A stretch of DNA of 64,000 nucleotides from contig NZ_PNFF01000002.1 of the NCBI RefSeq assembly GCF_028888695.1, positions 1,010,266-1,074,265 of the forward strand. Direction: 5' to 3'. Positions 45,640 through 56,004 of this stretch are shown one piece after another; positions within the stretch are counted from its first letter, which is position 1; each line of letters opens with the position of its first letter. The notes beneath the pieces are model-generated. The model saw only the letters and a program-made list of their open reading frames with translations, ran no database searches and was not told the DNA's origin. A program made the position numbers and the translations under genes. This DNA comes from Bacillus methanolicus. GTDB lineage: Bacteria > Bacillota > Bacilli > Bacillales > Cytobacillaceae.

Positions 45640-45900
45640 TAGAATACTTCAAGTATTTCTAAAGACAAACACCAATAGTGCCGAGTCGGAGTTTATTTTT
45701 ACCATACGGGCTTATGACCCAGCCGAGGAGCTTATCCGACCTCCACCTCATGGATACGCAGGACGAAGGAATGTATGGATCCCAATCCGGTGATACATGG
45801 GAGGGTTAGCGACCGTGAGATGAGTGGAGATTTTGCGCACGGTCATAACTGTTATTACCAAACAATACCAGTTTGGTTGATAGGATGGCCCCCCATCTGT
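45640..45900 (+). ncRNA. Candidate bridge RNA region of the IS110-family element
   Basis: The ~400 bp after the transposase is non-coding and GC-richer than its surroundings, with complementary blocks such as CCGAGTCGGA and TCCGACCTCC, and GCGACCGTGAGA and CGCACGGTC. IS1111-type members carry their bridge RNA downstream of the transposase. This is a positional inference; boundaries are approximate. Confidence 0.3.
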
Positions 45901-46012
45901 AAGGAATTTAAAGAAATTCAATTTATCACCATGATTTTCGGTGGATCAACTATTAGGTGTTAATGAAATTTAGAGAAAACGGGAGTATTCGGGAGAAAAT
46001 TAAAGTATATAG

Positions 46013-46699
46013 AGGGAGGTGTTACAAGGATTTTTATACCGCTCAATTCAAGATTTTGAGCTGGCGCATTTTTTACATAACGTTGGATATGCGAAAGAAA
46101 AGCGGCGGTTTAAGATGTTTACATTTAGCCGATTGTATGGAACATACCGCATTCATCGTCAAGAGAAAAAAATCGAGTTTTTTGATCAAGTAACATGGTA
46201 TGTGTCTTCTATGTTAGATTCGCTTATTGTTGATTTAGCGCGAAACTACTTATTGAAAGAACAAATTATGATAAACGGACAGCCGATTCATATAGAGGAG
46301 ACTTTTGTCAAGTCATTAGAGATCGCTGAAAAATGTTCTTATCAAATTAGGATGCTCTCGCCGCTTACAGTCTACAGCACTTATGAAAACCGATACGGCG
46401 AAAAGCGAACCCATTTTTTCTCACCGTTTGATCCTGTTTTTTCTGATATGGTAGAGAAAAATTTTTGTAATAAATTTCAAGCCTATTTTCAAGAGCAGCC
46501 AACGGAAAGGATAACCATTAAACCGAAAAAAGTAACTCAAAAAGATAAGGTTGTTTCAACGTTTAAAGATTTCCGAATCAATGCGTGGAATGGAACTTTC
46601 GAAATTCAAGCTCCATTGTCTTATCTAAAATTTATGTATGAGGTTGGCATCGGAGCGAAAAACTCACAAGGATTCGGAATGTTTGAAATCGTTGAATAG
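46013..46699 (+). pseudogene. cas6: 3' part of the second cas6
   Basis: The frame from LQGFLYRSIQDFELAHFLHNVGYAKEKRR to GIGAKNSQGFGMFEIVE covers Cas6 from about residue 25 to the end. The first ~300 bp differ from the intact gene at many positions, whereas from about 46317 onward the DNA is almost identical to 29024-29406 at a constant offset of 17,293 bp. The N-terminal RAMP strand is lost, so the product is probably inactive. Confidence 0.85.
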
Positions 46700-46708
46700 T
46701 CTCCTTCC

Positions 46709-46897
46709 TTGTCGTCGACCCCCAATATTGCACTAATACCGGGAGATCGACGACAAATTTATTTTTGAGGTATTCACGAAAAAAACAAAGAAAATACAAT
46801 AAAAATAGGGAATTGATAACAATTCCGTTTTAAGTTAAAATGAAGTCAAATCGATTTGGATTATTATCAAAATGCTGTTATAGCAGCATTTTTTGGG
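46709..46897 (+). promoter_or_regulatory. CRISPR leader 3
   Basis: Nearly identical to leader 2 (offset 17,293 bp): hairpin TTGTCGTCGA/TCGACGACAA (46709-46756), TTGATA at 46813-46818 and TAAAAT at 46836-46841, then repeat 1. Only a few substitutions, such as CACGAAAAAAAC for CACGAGAAAAAC, separate the two leaders. Confidence 0.85.
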
Positions 46898-47566
46898 GTT
46901 TTTATCTTAACTATGAGGAATTGAAACAGTCGAATATCTCCCACGCTGCATCCCAAATTTCTTGTGGTTTTTATCTTAACTATGAGGAATTGAAACCGGA
47001 TTCTAACGTGATCCTGATCCCCCCGGGCTTTTGTTTTTATCTTAACTATGAGGAATTGAAACCAAATTTTTTCGAGATATTAGAGCCATACGAGGAGCGT
47101 TTTTATCTTAACTATGAGGAATTGAAACCTTGTTTGTCGATTTCAGCGTTTTGATCTTCGGCAATGTTTTTATCTTAACTATGAGGAATTGAAACTATTG
47201 AAAATACCCTAATGTCCGTTTTAGGGATTTTGTTTTTATCTTAACTATGAGGAATTGAAACTCAGCAAGAAGTTCAAAATGGTGTATATCCAGCATGTTT
47301 TTATCTTAACTATGAGGAATTGAAACTGCAGCTGTCGGCTTTGGCTCACCCTGCAGGATTCGAAGTTTTTATCTTAACTATGAGGAATTGAAACCAACAT
47401 ATAATGCCTTCCGTACAGAACGACCTTTCTTCGTTTTTATCTTAACTATGAGGAATTGAAACACTTACGGAACACATTAGAAGCTCTCGGCATGGAAGGT
47501 TTTTATCTTAACTATGAGGAATTGAAACCATTGACTAAAGATTTGATCCACCTGCTCCTGAGTGTT
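46898..47566 (+). CRISPR. CRISPR array 3, leader-proximal part
   Basis: Ten intact 30-bp repeats of the array 2 type (46898, 46967, 47033, 47099, 47166, 47232, 47297, 47365, 47433, 47499), then a 35-bp spacer (47529-47563) and the first three bases (GTT) of an eleventh repeat, where an IS3 element has inserted. These are the most recently acquired units and remain under the leader promoter. Confidence 0.98.
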
Positions 47567-47840
47567 TGAATCGGCTACACTTAACTGGACAAAAAAATTA
47601 AGGTCAGGTAGACTAACCATCCAATCTGGGTATACTGCTAATCAAGCATAAGAGATCCCATACCAGCAACTTTACTAGGAGAGGCGGGTATGCTAGCCTG
47701 TTTGGCAAGCCAGATGTTTTCATCATCTGGTTTCCTGGCTGGGAAAGCATGCCCGTAGAGGCTCCTTGTCAAGTTGCGGTGTTTACCCTCTAAATTTGGA
47801 AGTCTACTTCATCTCATTCAGTTAATGGAGGTACGCCGAT

Positions 47841-48122
47841 ATGACGAGAGCTAGAAGAACATTTACTCCCGAATTTAAAGCTCAAATGGTCAAACTATAT
47901 GAAAGTGGTAAGCCTAGAAAAGACATTATAAGTGAATACAATTTAACGCCTTCGGCATTAGACAAATGGGTGAAACAGAGCCAAACATCTGGTTCATTTA
48001 AAGAGAAGGACAACCGAACACCTGAAAAAGAAGAACTGATCAAGCTTCGTAAAGAAAATCAGCGTTTACTGATGGAGAATGATATTTTAAAGCAAGCTGC
48101 GCTGATACTAGGACGAAAGTAA
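47841..48122 (+). CDS. IS3-family transposase OrfA
   Basis: A 93-residue protein with a helix-turn-helix (RRTFTPEFKAQMVKLYESGKPRKDIISEYNLTPSALDKWVKQ) and a C-terminal leucine zipper (LIKLRKENQRLLMENDILKQAALIL), the standard IS3 OrfA. It binds element ends. OrfB lies in the -1 frame just after its stop, so a programmed -1 frameshift may create the OrfAB transposase. Confidence 0.95.
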   Translation: MTRARRTFTPEFKAQMVKLYESGKPRKDIISEYNLTPSALDKWVKQSQTSGSFKEKDNRTPEKEELIKLRKENQRLLMENDILKQAALILGRK

Positions 48123-48124
48123 AT

Positions 48125-48961
48125 GTGATTAAAAATAATCGTCACAAATACTCGATATCAGCAATGTGCGACGTCCTACAACTCCCAAGAAGTACCTATT
48201 ATTATGAAGCAAAAGAGCAATCTAAATCAGATGATGAACTTACTGTTACCATAATCGATATTTTTCATAAAAGCCGCCAGAACTATGGCACTCGTAAGAT
48301 AAAACATGAGTTGAAAAAACTCGGTAAAATTGCATCCAGAAGACGTATTGGCCGAATCATGAAAGAAAATGGGCTAGTATCAAAATATACAGTTGCCCAG
48401 TTTAAGCCACATGTGGATAAATGTAATGAATCTAAAGTTGAAAATGTGTTGAATAGGGAATTTGATCAACAAAAGGAATTAACGGTTGTAGTCAGTGATT
48501 TAACATACGTAAGGGTCCAAAAAAATTGGCATTACATATGTCTATTTGTTGATCTTTACAATAGAGAAATTGTTGGACATAGTGCCGGTCCTAATAAAGA
48601 TGCTGGACTAGTCTACCAAGCCTTATCAACGATTAAAGCTGATTTAAGACAAATTCAACTATTTCACACAGACCGAGGAAACGAGTTTAAAAACAAGACA
48701 ATCGATGAAGCTTTAGAAACATTCGAGATTAAACGGTCGTTAAGCATGAAAGGTTGCCCATATGATAACGCAGTAGCCGAAGCCACATTTAAAATTATCA
48801 AGACAGAATTTGTAAAAGGTAAATATTTTGAAAGTTTAGAGCAATTAAAATTGGAATTAGATGATTATGTACATTGGTTTAATCATATAAGAATTCACGG
48901 AACACTCGGGTATTTAAGCCCTATTGAATACAAAAAGGAACACCTTAAAAAAATTGTCTAG
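48125..48961 (+). CDS. IS3-family transposase OrfB (DDE integrase)
   Basis: A 278-residue integrase. The N-terminal HTH_21 segment (YSISAMCDVLQLPRSTYYYEAK...NYGTRKIKHELKKLG...RRIGRIMKENGL) is followed by the DDE core: VVVSDLTYV (Asp), FHTDRGNEF (Asp) and CPYDNAVAEATFKIIKTEFV (Glu). The frame is intact with a GTG start at 48125, in the -1 phase to OrfA. The variant AEATFK, rather than AESFFS, marks an IS150-like subgroup. Confidence 0.95.
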   Translation: MIKNNRHKYSISAMCDVLQLPRSTYYYEAKEQSKSDDELTVTIIDIFHKSRQNYGTRKIKHELKKLGKIASRRRIGRIMKENGLVSKYTVAQFKPHVDKCNESKVENVLNREFDQQKELTVVVSDLTYVRVQKNWHYICLFVDLYNREIVGHSAGPNKDAGLVYQALSTIKADLRQIQLFHTDRGNEFKNKTIDEALETFEIKRSLSMKGCPYDNAVAEATFKIIKTEFVKGKYFESLEQLKLELDDYVHWFNHIRIHGTLGYLSPIEYKKEHLKKIV

Positions 48962-48979
48962 TTTAGTGTTGACATACCA

Positions 48980-51900
48980 GTTTTTATCTTAACTATGAGG
49001 AATTGAAACGCTAAATACTCAATTTGAGCACAAACGGCTTTTTTCAGTTTTTATCTTAACTATGAGGAATTGAAACCGTGATATGTGCTTGGGCGGTATT
49101 GAGTTTTCTTAATGTTTTTATCTTAACTATGAGGAATTGAAACATATCTTCGTCCGAATAGTCAGCAATGGAATCGTTGTTTTTATCTTAACTATGAGGA
49201 ATTGAAACCAGTTGATGAACCAAATTTACCGAGTTTGTGTTCTTGTTTTTATCTTAACTATGAGGAATTGAAACAAATATAAGTAGGTAAATATTGAAAA
49301 CTTAATAAAGGAGTTTTTATCTTAACTATGAGGAATTGAAACAATTATGTTTCTTTGCTTTCTGTTATGCTGTAACCGTTTTTATCTTAACTATGAGGAA
49401 TTGAAACAGTGAATGGGGAATTGATTACGACAAGCTTCCTTTCTGTTTTTATCTTAACTATGAGGAATTGAAACATTGCTCTTTGATATGTTTATCAGTG
49501 TAGCCATTAGGTTTTTATCTTAACTATGAGGAATTGAAACCTCAATGAAGGATGGATAATAAATAAAAACGGCAACGTTTTTATCTTAACTATGAGGAAT
49601 TGAAACCGCCTCCAATTTGTTTACTCGCTCCTCCAAATTATTGTTTTTATCTTAACTATGAGGAATTGAAACAGAATTTAATAGAGTTAGAGCGGGATTT
49701 TTGGGAAAACAGTTTTTATCTTAACTATGAGGAATTGAAACTATTGTCGATATATCCCGCGTCGTCGCCGCTGCTTGCGTTTTTATCTTAACTATGAGGA
49801 ATTGAAACTTGCCTCTATATGGGAAGGTATAAAAGCCGCGGCGTGTTTTTATCTTAACTATGAGGAATTGAAACTCACTACTGATGAAAGAAGGAACAAA
49901 ATCATATGTAAAGTTTTTATCTTAACTATGAGGAATTGAAACGACGATTCCAACGCATAAGCATGTTTTCATCCCAGTGTTTTTATCTTAACTATGAGGA
50001 ATTGAAACTCTATTATAACTATATAGCTATTTATATTTATATAGTTTTTATCTTAACTATGAGGAATTGAAACTCATTATAGCACCTCCCGTTTTAATAG
50101 CCCTAATTGTTTTTATCTTAACTATGAGGAATTGAAACATTCCCTGCTATGATGTAACATAAAAATGTTACTTGTTTTTATCTTAACTATGAGGAATTGA
50201 AACTAAAGCATTGCTTCTTCTTCATTGTCTGAAAATCCGTTTTTATCTTAACTATGAGGAATTGAAACCTTCAAATACTTCAAAACCTACATAACGATTT
50301 TTCGGGTTTTTATCTTAACTATGAGGAATTGAAACATAATTTTTTGTATTCACTACGCGCGATAGACATATGGGTTTTTATCTTAACTATGAGGAATTGA
50401 AACGTCAAAGCCGATCACTTCGAGTGCTTCCTCAACCGTGTTTTTATCTTAACTATGAGGAATTGAAACCCGATAAATACATCTTGAGTATCAGCCTCAA
50501 GGTTGTTTTTATCTTAACTATGAGGAATTGAAACACCGTACACGGTTGGAGGAACGTACCTCCGTTAGGTTTTTATCTTAACTATGAGGAATTGAAACAA
50601 CTCCGATTTGTCAAAACCTCACCAACTAAGATATCTGTTTTTATCTTAACTATGAGGAATTGAAACTGGAAAACAAAATGCGCGGGCTTTTTGGTGAAAA
50701 TGGTTTTTATCTTAACTATGAGGAATTGAAACTCGTAAATATTAAGCGCGCGCCTTGATTCAATTCGAGTTTTTATCTTAACTATGAGGAATTGAAACTC
50801 CCAAGGCGGATTGGATAACGCGTCCTCGTATCTGTTTTTATCTTAACTATGAGGAATTGAAACCTATGTTTGTGTGACCTGTTTCATGATTATATTGTGT
50901 GAGTTTTTATCTTAACTATGAGGAATTGAAACAAGAACTAAAAGCTGGAATTTTTCAAGTGAAGTTCCGGTTTTTATCTTAACTATGAGGAATTGAAACC
51001 GTTTTGAAGATAAAGAGCGCGAGATTGGGGAAATTGTTTTTATCTTAACTATGAGGAATTGAAACCTCATTCCCCTTCGCTTTGGATTAGTCTGTTAATT
51101 GAAGTTTTTATCTTAACTATGAGGAATTGAAACCGAGTGCTGTTACTACTGCAGCAGGGGATGTAACGGAGTTTTTATCTTAACTATGAGGAATTGAAAC
51201 ATTGCAGCCCAACATGTCCGTATTGACTGCCAATCCTGTTTTTATCTTAACTATGAGGAATTGAAACAAAATCTATGAATATCTCAATTGAAATCAAAGC
51301 GCGTTTTTATCTTAACTATGAGGAATTGAAACAGACCATGCAACAAGATCGGTTGCACTAACTTAACGTTTTTATCTTAACTATGAGGAATTGAAACGAC
51401 ACTGCTGCACGTGATCGCCTTGTAAAAGGTTTTGAGTTTTTATCTTAACTATGAGGAATTGAAACCAATACTGTAATCTCCGCCCTCAATCATCGGCAAA
51501 TCGTTTTTATCTTAACTATGAGGAATTGAAACTACCATCTTTCATATTCTTCTTTGTCTATGAATTGTACGGTTTTTATCTTAACTATGAGGAATTGAAA
51601 CCCTTTCCATTGTGCTCTTTCAAGGCATTGTAGATTCCAGTTTTTATCTTAACTATGAGGAATTGAAACGCGCTGATAATTCGTCCTCTTTCAATTCGGT
51701 TGTCTGTTTTTATCTTAACTATGAGGAATTGAAACAGTCGATAGTGTCAAATAAGTTTAAAATATCATCTGTGTTTTTATCTTAACTATGAGGAATTGAA
51801 ACAGTCGATAGTGTCAAATAAGTTTAAAATATCATCTGTGTTTTTATCTTAACTATGAGGAATTGAAACGAAAAAAAGAATACAGATACTTATTTCAGTA

Positions 51901-52465
51901 AGGAGGGGGTTTTTATCTTAACTATGAGGAATTGAAACTTGTTTGATTTTAGTTTATGGAATTAATCCATCCAGTTTTTATCTTAACTATGAGGAATTGA
52001 AACGTATACTTTGCTATAAAAGTGAGCAATTTTCGCTATTGTTTTTATCTTAACTATGAGGAATTGAAACTTCAATGAATACAAAGGCTTTAAATTAGCA
52101 TTAGAAGTTTTTATCTTAACTATGAGGAATTGAAACAGTCGATAGTATCAAACATGCTCAAAACATCTTCCGGTTTTTATCTTAACTATGAGGAATTGAA
52201 ACAACTTCTTCTAGTTTTGTTTGGTGTCGCTAAAAAGCGTTTTTATCTTAACTATGAGGAATTGAAACTAAAAAGCCCTTTGTGACTTCTCATCACGATA
52301 CCCCGTTTTTATCTTAACTATGAGGAATTGAAACCGCACTAATCGTTGATGAAGCCCATTTCCTCAGAAAGTTTTTATCTTAACTATGAGGAATTGAAAC
52401 AGCTTAAACTCACGGAGAGTTTCAACCTTTGTAGTGTTTTTATCTTAACTATGAGGAATTGAAAC
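48980..52465 (+). CRISPR. CRISPR array 3, leader-distal part
   Basis: Fifty-three 30-bp repeats continue from 48980 to 52465 at 64-69 bp intervals with almost no sequence variation, making the whole array about 63 repeats. Two adjacent spacers (51736-51772 and 51803-51839) are identical and a third (52137-52172) is a diverged relative. The last repeat (52436-52465) is followed by 25 bp and then an IS3-type relic, so the true end has been lost. The IS3 insertion separates this block from leader 3, so its expression depends on read-through or a promoter in the element. Confidence 0.98.
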
Positions 52466-52490
52466 CTTTTGAAGAGTCGCATTGGTGTTA

Positions 52491-52840
52491 GACTAAAAAG
52501 TAGACACAGATTATTATAGTAATAATAGATTGAAAAATGATATGTTCATGACAAAAAAACAAAGGCGGTACGAGGAAGACTTTAAGCGTCAAACAGTTCG
52601 TTATATTTTGGAGGAAGCGAAATCCGTTGCACAAGTGGCTCGTGAGCTCAAAATTTACGAAAATACTCTTCGCGGTTGGGTGAAAAAGTATAAGCAAGAA
52701 CCAGAAATATCAGAAACCAAAACTTTTCAATCTGAAGACCAAGAAAGTTGAAACCCGAGAACAAAAAGGCAATATCTAATACCTGTTTTCTACTCTACAA
52801 CAAGGATTTCTAACTCCTCAATCAAAAAATATCACTCATA
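52491..52840 (+). mobile_element. IS3-type remnant at the end of array 3
   Basis: TTAGACTAAAAAGTAGACAC resembles an IS3 left terminus. It is followed by a truncated orfA and then short unrelated coding scraps. The right end and most of orfB are missing. It probably removed the original end of the array. Confidence 0.6.
52542..52751 (+). pseudogene. Truncated IS3 OrfA
   Basis: MTKKQRRYEEDFKRQTVRYILEEAKSVAQVARELKIYENTLRGWVKKYKQ is the DNA-binding half of an IS3 OrfA. The leucine-zipper half is missing; the frame stops after EDQES. It is unrelated in detail to the intact IS3 element in the same array. Confidence 0.75.
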
Positions 52841-53106
52841 GTATTTAAGGGTCAGTCTTCATCACATAAAGTGATGAGGTACTGGCCTTATATTTTTTGA
52901 TCAAAAAACTACTCGCTTTCTCTTGCCGGCCTATTCTTCCGGATTTGCATCAAAGGGAATTTACACGATATTTATGACTTAATTTTTTCAAAAAGCGTTC
53001 AAATATCGTTCATGAAATTATTCTGAATTGTGATGTTTTGTACAGTTGGCGTTTTGTCCCGATTTATATAATGATAATGAATTTTCAAACAGAAAGGGGG
53101 GTGTCG
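52752..53106. other. Intergenic region before the decayed nos cluster
   Basis: It holds IS debris, a hairpin at 52846-52899 in which AAGGGTCAGT pairs with ACTGGCCTT, related to the terminator at 16494, and a promoter-like TATAATGATAATG near 53070. No gene is supported. Confidence 0.5.
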
Positions 53107-53610
53107 ATGAAACAGCCAATCATTATTTTTATTATTAGTGCATTGATCGGTTTGGCGGGGGGATTTTCATATTTCCAATTTACTGATAAAAGTGAGCCAG
53201 CCAATGCGAAACAAGAAACAACTGCAGTTCAAAAAGAAACTGCTACTAATGCAATTACTGCGTCTAAAGAAACTGTTAGCGCCAGCACAAGTTCTGAGGA
53301 GGGGAAAATTCTCAAACAAAAAGGTTGTCTATCATGCCATTCTGTCTCGAAACTAAGTTTGCAAGGTGGAACGACGGGACCGGATTTATCTAACGCTTAT
53401 AAAGAAGTAGAAGGAAAACATGGAAAACCGATTGAAGAATTTTTAAAAGCGCCGACTTCTGCAGTAATGTCAGGAGTAATTAAGTCGAATCCGCTTATGG
53501 ATGAAGAGAGAGGTGCGATTATTCAAGCGTTAAAAACTGCCTGTATTCGGATGACAATGAATTTTATGAAAATGAGTTTATTTTTAACACGGGTGGAGCG
53601 GCAATCATGA
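53107..53610 (+). pseudogene. Membrane-anchored c-type cytochrome (NosC-like) fused to nosD remnant out of frame
   Basis: The N-terminal anchor (MKQPIIIFIISALIGLAGGFSYF), a Thr/Ser/Glu-rich linker, one haem site CLSCH (about residue 77) and a likely Met ligand in SNPLMDEERGAIIQAL give a small lipid- or TM-anchored cytochrome c like NosC of Bacillaceae nos clusters. After about 53540 the residues (CIRMTMNFMKMSL...) are nosD sequence read in the wrong frame, so a deletion has joined the end of this gene to the middle of nosD. The haem domain itself may still be complete. AAAGGGGGGTGTCG precedes the ATG. Confidence 0.6.
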
Positions 53611-54188
53611 ACTCCAACCGGATTATTTTAAAAAATAATAAGTTTTTATTTAACCAAGGGATGCGTTCATTAGGGGTTTTACTGCAAATGGCGAATGATA
53701 ATGAAATGGTTAACAATGAATTCTATCAAAACCAGCGGGGCGTGTATATTGACCAATCAACCAATAATTTTCTAAAAGGAAATATGTTTTTGCAAAACCA
53801 AATTGGATTGGAATTTTGGGCAAGCTCACAAAATCAAATATTTACGAATAATCGATTTTTGAAAAATATTTCTGCTGTATTGCGTATTGGTGGAGAGGAC
53901 AACAATAAATGGAGTTTTCATGGTGTAGGAAATCATTGGGGAGAACAAGCTCGAATTCTTGATCTCAATCAGGATGGAAAAGGAGAGTCTCCTCTTGAAT
54001 ACAAATCTTCTCTCCACAAAATCGTAGAGCAAAATGAATTAGCTTATTTGTTTTTCAATTCACCAAGCATTCGAGTGTATGAAAAAATCAATGAGCTCTT
54101 ACAGGAAGAAGAAGTGATGGCGGTCGATCGTCATCCAATCATTGAGCAAGCCGGACTGTCATTACAACAAATGATTGGATCTTCCTAA
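53541..54188 (+). pseudogene. nosD: NosD C-terminal fragment
   Basis: From 53541 the frame reads LYSDDNEFYENEFIFNTGGAAIMNSNRIILKNNKFLFNQ... with repeated NxF/NQ turns of a right-handed beta-helix, then GNHWGEQARILDLNQDGKGESPLEY and FFNSPSIRVYEKINELL, the typical NosD tail. NosD is an extracytoplasmic protein needed for copper assembly of nitrous oxide reductase. The N-terminal half and any upstream nosZ are missing, deleted together at the junction with the cytochrome gene. Confidence 0.8.
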
Positions 54189-54426
54189 AATCACCTATGA
54201 AAATGTGAAACTATTTTCTCTATTTTATTTTCTCCATCCGCTTCATACATTACGTTTTTATTTGGAAACATCGATCGGAACATTTTCACTGGACTACTTG
54301 TCAAGGACAATGGCGAAATTTTTCTCGTTTCCTCCTAGTGTTTTATTATCTATAAATCTCGTTGTTTGGGTAATTTTCATATTTTTGGCATCAATTTGGT
54401 TTTATCGGAAGGGGGAACAAGGATGA
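54175..54426 (+). pseudogene. Remnant of a NosY-like ABC-2 permease
   Basis: An 83-residue frame in a different phase from nosD: LFSLFYFLHPLHTLRFYLETSIG...VLLSINLVVWVIFIFLASIWFYRKGEQG. The NP/HPL-x-x-x-R motif and a last TM followed by a charged end resemble the C-terminus of NosY. A full NosY is about 270 residues, so most of the gene would be missing. Its stop overlaps the nosF ATG (ATGA), as expected for a nosYF pair. Confidence 0.45.
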
Positions 54427-55097
54427 TAGAAGTAGCCAATTTAACAACGGCATATTAAAAAAGAAAAGTGCTCGATGATGTGAGTATTGGGATTGCTAAA
54501 GAGGAAAAATGTGCGCTCATAGGAAGAAATGGCGCCGGGAAATCGACCTTTATTCATAGTTTATTAAATCTTCTGCCTATTACGAACGGGAAAATTTTCA
54601 TCAATGGAATTGACCATAAACGAAATGAATGGAAAAAACATGTAGCATATTTGCCGGAAAAATTTCAACTTTACCCTCATTTGACTTGGGAAGAAAATTT
54701 ACGCTTTTTTGCGTCATTAAATATTTCCAAGATAGATGAGAAAAGAATAGAAGAAATATTAAAATCAGTTCATTTATGGGATGCGCGAAATGTAAAAAGC
54801 AAGCAATACTCGAAAGGGATGCTGCAGCGGCTCGGATTAGGAATCATGCTTTATTACGATGCAGAGATTTTAATATTGGATGAACCGACAAGCGGGCTTG
54901 ACCCGATGGGGAGAGCTGATATTCTTTCCATTTTGCGTTCATTGCGCGATAAAACGATTTTGCTGTCGTCCCATCATTTAGATGAGGTCAAGCAGCTTTG
55001 TACACATATCGCTTATTTAGAAAATGGAAAAATTGCAAAATATTCGATTGCTGAATTTGAAATGATTTTTTATGGGAGAAGGGAAGAAATAAGATGA
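54423..55097 (+). pseudogene. nosF: NosF ABC ATPase with an early stop codon
   Basis: The gene starts MIEVANLTTAY at 54423 but codon 12 is TAA (54456-54458). The reading frame then continues intact as KRKVLDDVSIGIAKEEKCALIGRNGAGKSTF (Walker A), SKGMLQRLGLG (signature), ILILDEPTSGLDP (Walker B) and LSSHHLDEV. A GTG at 54468 could start a protein lacking the first strand, but translation from it is doubtful. NosF energises the NosDFY maturation system for nitrous oxide reductase. The ATPase motifs are otherwise complete, so the nonsense change may be recent. Confidence 0.8.
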
Positions 55098-56004
55098 AAA
55101 AAATCGCCGCAACCATTTAGGCTGTATTTTTTTCCTTGTCGGTTGTAATAAGGGAGATTGGGATGTTTCCGTGAAGACAAAGCCTTTTTATAAAGAGGGC
55201 GTATCCGCTCCGTTTGTGGTAGAGATAAAAGAAAATGGGAAAGCTGCCAGCGGATTATCTGTTCATGCAACATTTGAAATGGTTGATATGGATCATGGAA
55301 CAATAACAACAAAATTAAAGGAAAAAAGCGAAGGGGTATATGAAGGAAAAGTACAGCTGCCAATGGAGGGAGAATGGGAAGCACTTTTAAGAATAAAAAA
55401 TGGAAAACAAACTGTTGAAAAGTTAATGAAAATGCAAGTGAAAAAGAAGATGCTGTTGCGAAGATCAATGGCCAAACCGTTACGATGTCAGATGTTCGTT
55501 TCTACCAAACATTGTCACAAATCGAAATAGCGATCGGAAAAGAAATCGATCAATCAAAATATAAAGAAGAAGAATTAAAAGAAAGACTAGCCAATTGGGA
55601 AAGGCAGGAACAATACCTTAGGCAAATAAATCCAGTTGTTACACATTTTATCGAACTAAATTCAATGGCGCTTCTTGCTAAAGAAAAAGGGCATTCATTG
55701 GCGGAAAAAGAAATTGGAAAGGAAGTATCAAAACAAAAGCAAAAATATGATCGATACAAATTGGCTAAAGAAATCATTCACCAATATGGGGATAAGAAGT
55801 TTTGGAACCAGTATCAACAACATACGGAGCTGACCTTACTGGCAAAAATAGTATGGAACGATATGATTCAACAGACAAAAAAAAGAAAATCCGAATGCAG
55901 CACAAACAGAAGTTCATTATTTAGCAAAGAAAAAGTATGAAGAATTGCTCATTTCTCAAGTGGATTCATTGCAAATTGATTTGTACATTCCGAGCAAGTC
56001 TTAA
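55094..56004 (+). pseudogene. Lipoprotein gene of the nos cluster with several frameshifts
   Basis: MKKIAATI is followed by an in-frame stop; shifting frame gives CIFFLVGCNKGDWDVSVKTKPFYKEGVSAPFVVEIKENGK..., a lipobox (LVGC) and a YtkA/FixH-like beta domain to about 55440. A second shift leads into EDAVAKINGQTVTMSDVRFYQTLSQIEIAIGKEI..., a SurA/PrsA-like N-terminal helical part. A third shift in a run of A near 55880 leads to NPNAAQTEVHYLAKKKYEELL...IPSKS. It therefore looks like one exported lipoprotein of roughly 300 residues, broken at least three times. Its role in the nos cluster is unknown. Confidence 0.6.

Larger units (their letters stand above)
44208..46012 (+). mobile_element. IS110-family (IS1111-like) insertion element inside cas6
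   Basis: About 1.8 kb separates the two parts of the second cas6. It contains one transposase gene with ~115 bp in front and ~400 bp of non-coding, structure-rich DNA behind (45604-46012). IS110 elements have no clear terminal inverted repeats, so ends are set only by the cas6 break points and may be off by tens of bases. Confidence 0.7.
47567..48979 (+). mobile_element. IS3-family element inserted in a CRISPR repeat
   Basis: The 1,413-bp element starts TGAATCGGCTACACTTAACT and ends in sequence whose complement is TGGTATGTCAACACTAAACT, giving imperfect terminal inverted repeats. GTT flanks it on both sides (47564-47566 and 48980-48982), a 3-bp target duplication. It carries orfA and orfB. 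A long internal inverted repeat, CATACCCGCC-like, about 47680-47760 (CCAGATGATG and complement), lies upstream of orfA. Confidence 0.92.

Noticed and set aside
54468..55097. Functional nosF starting at the GTG 54468
   Set aside because: That start removes the first strand and has no ribosome site; the upstream ATG frame with TAA at codon 12 fits the true gene better.
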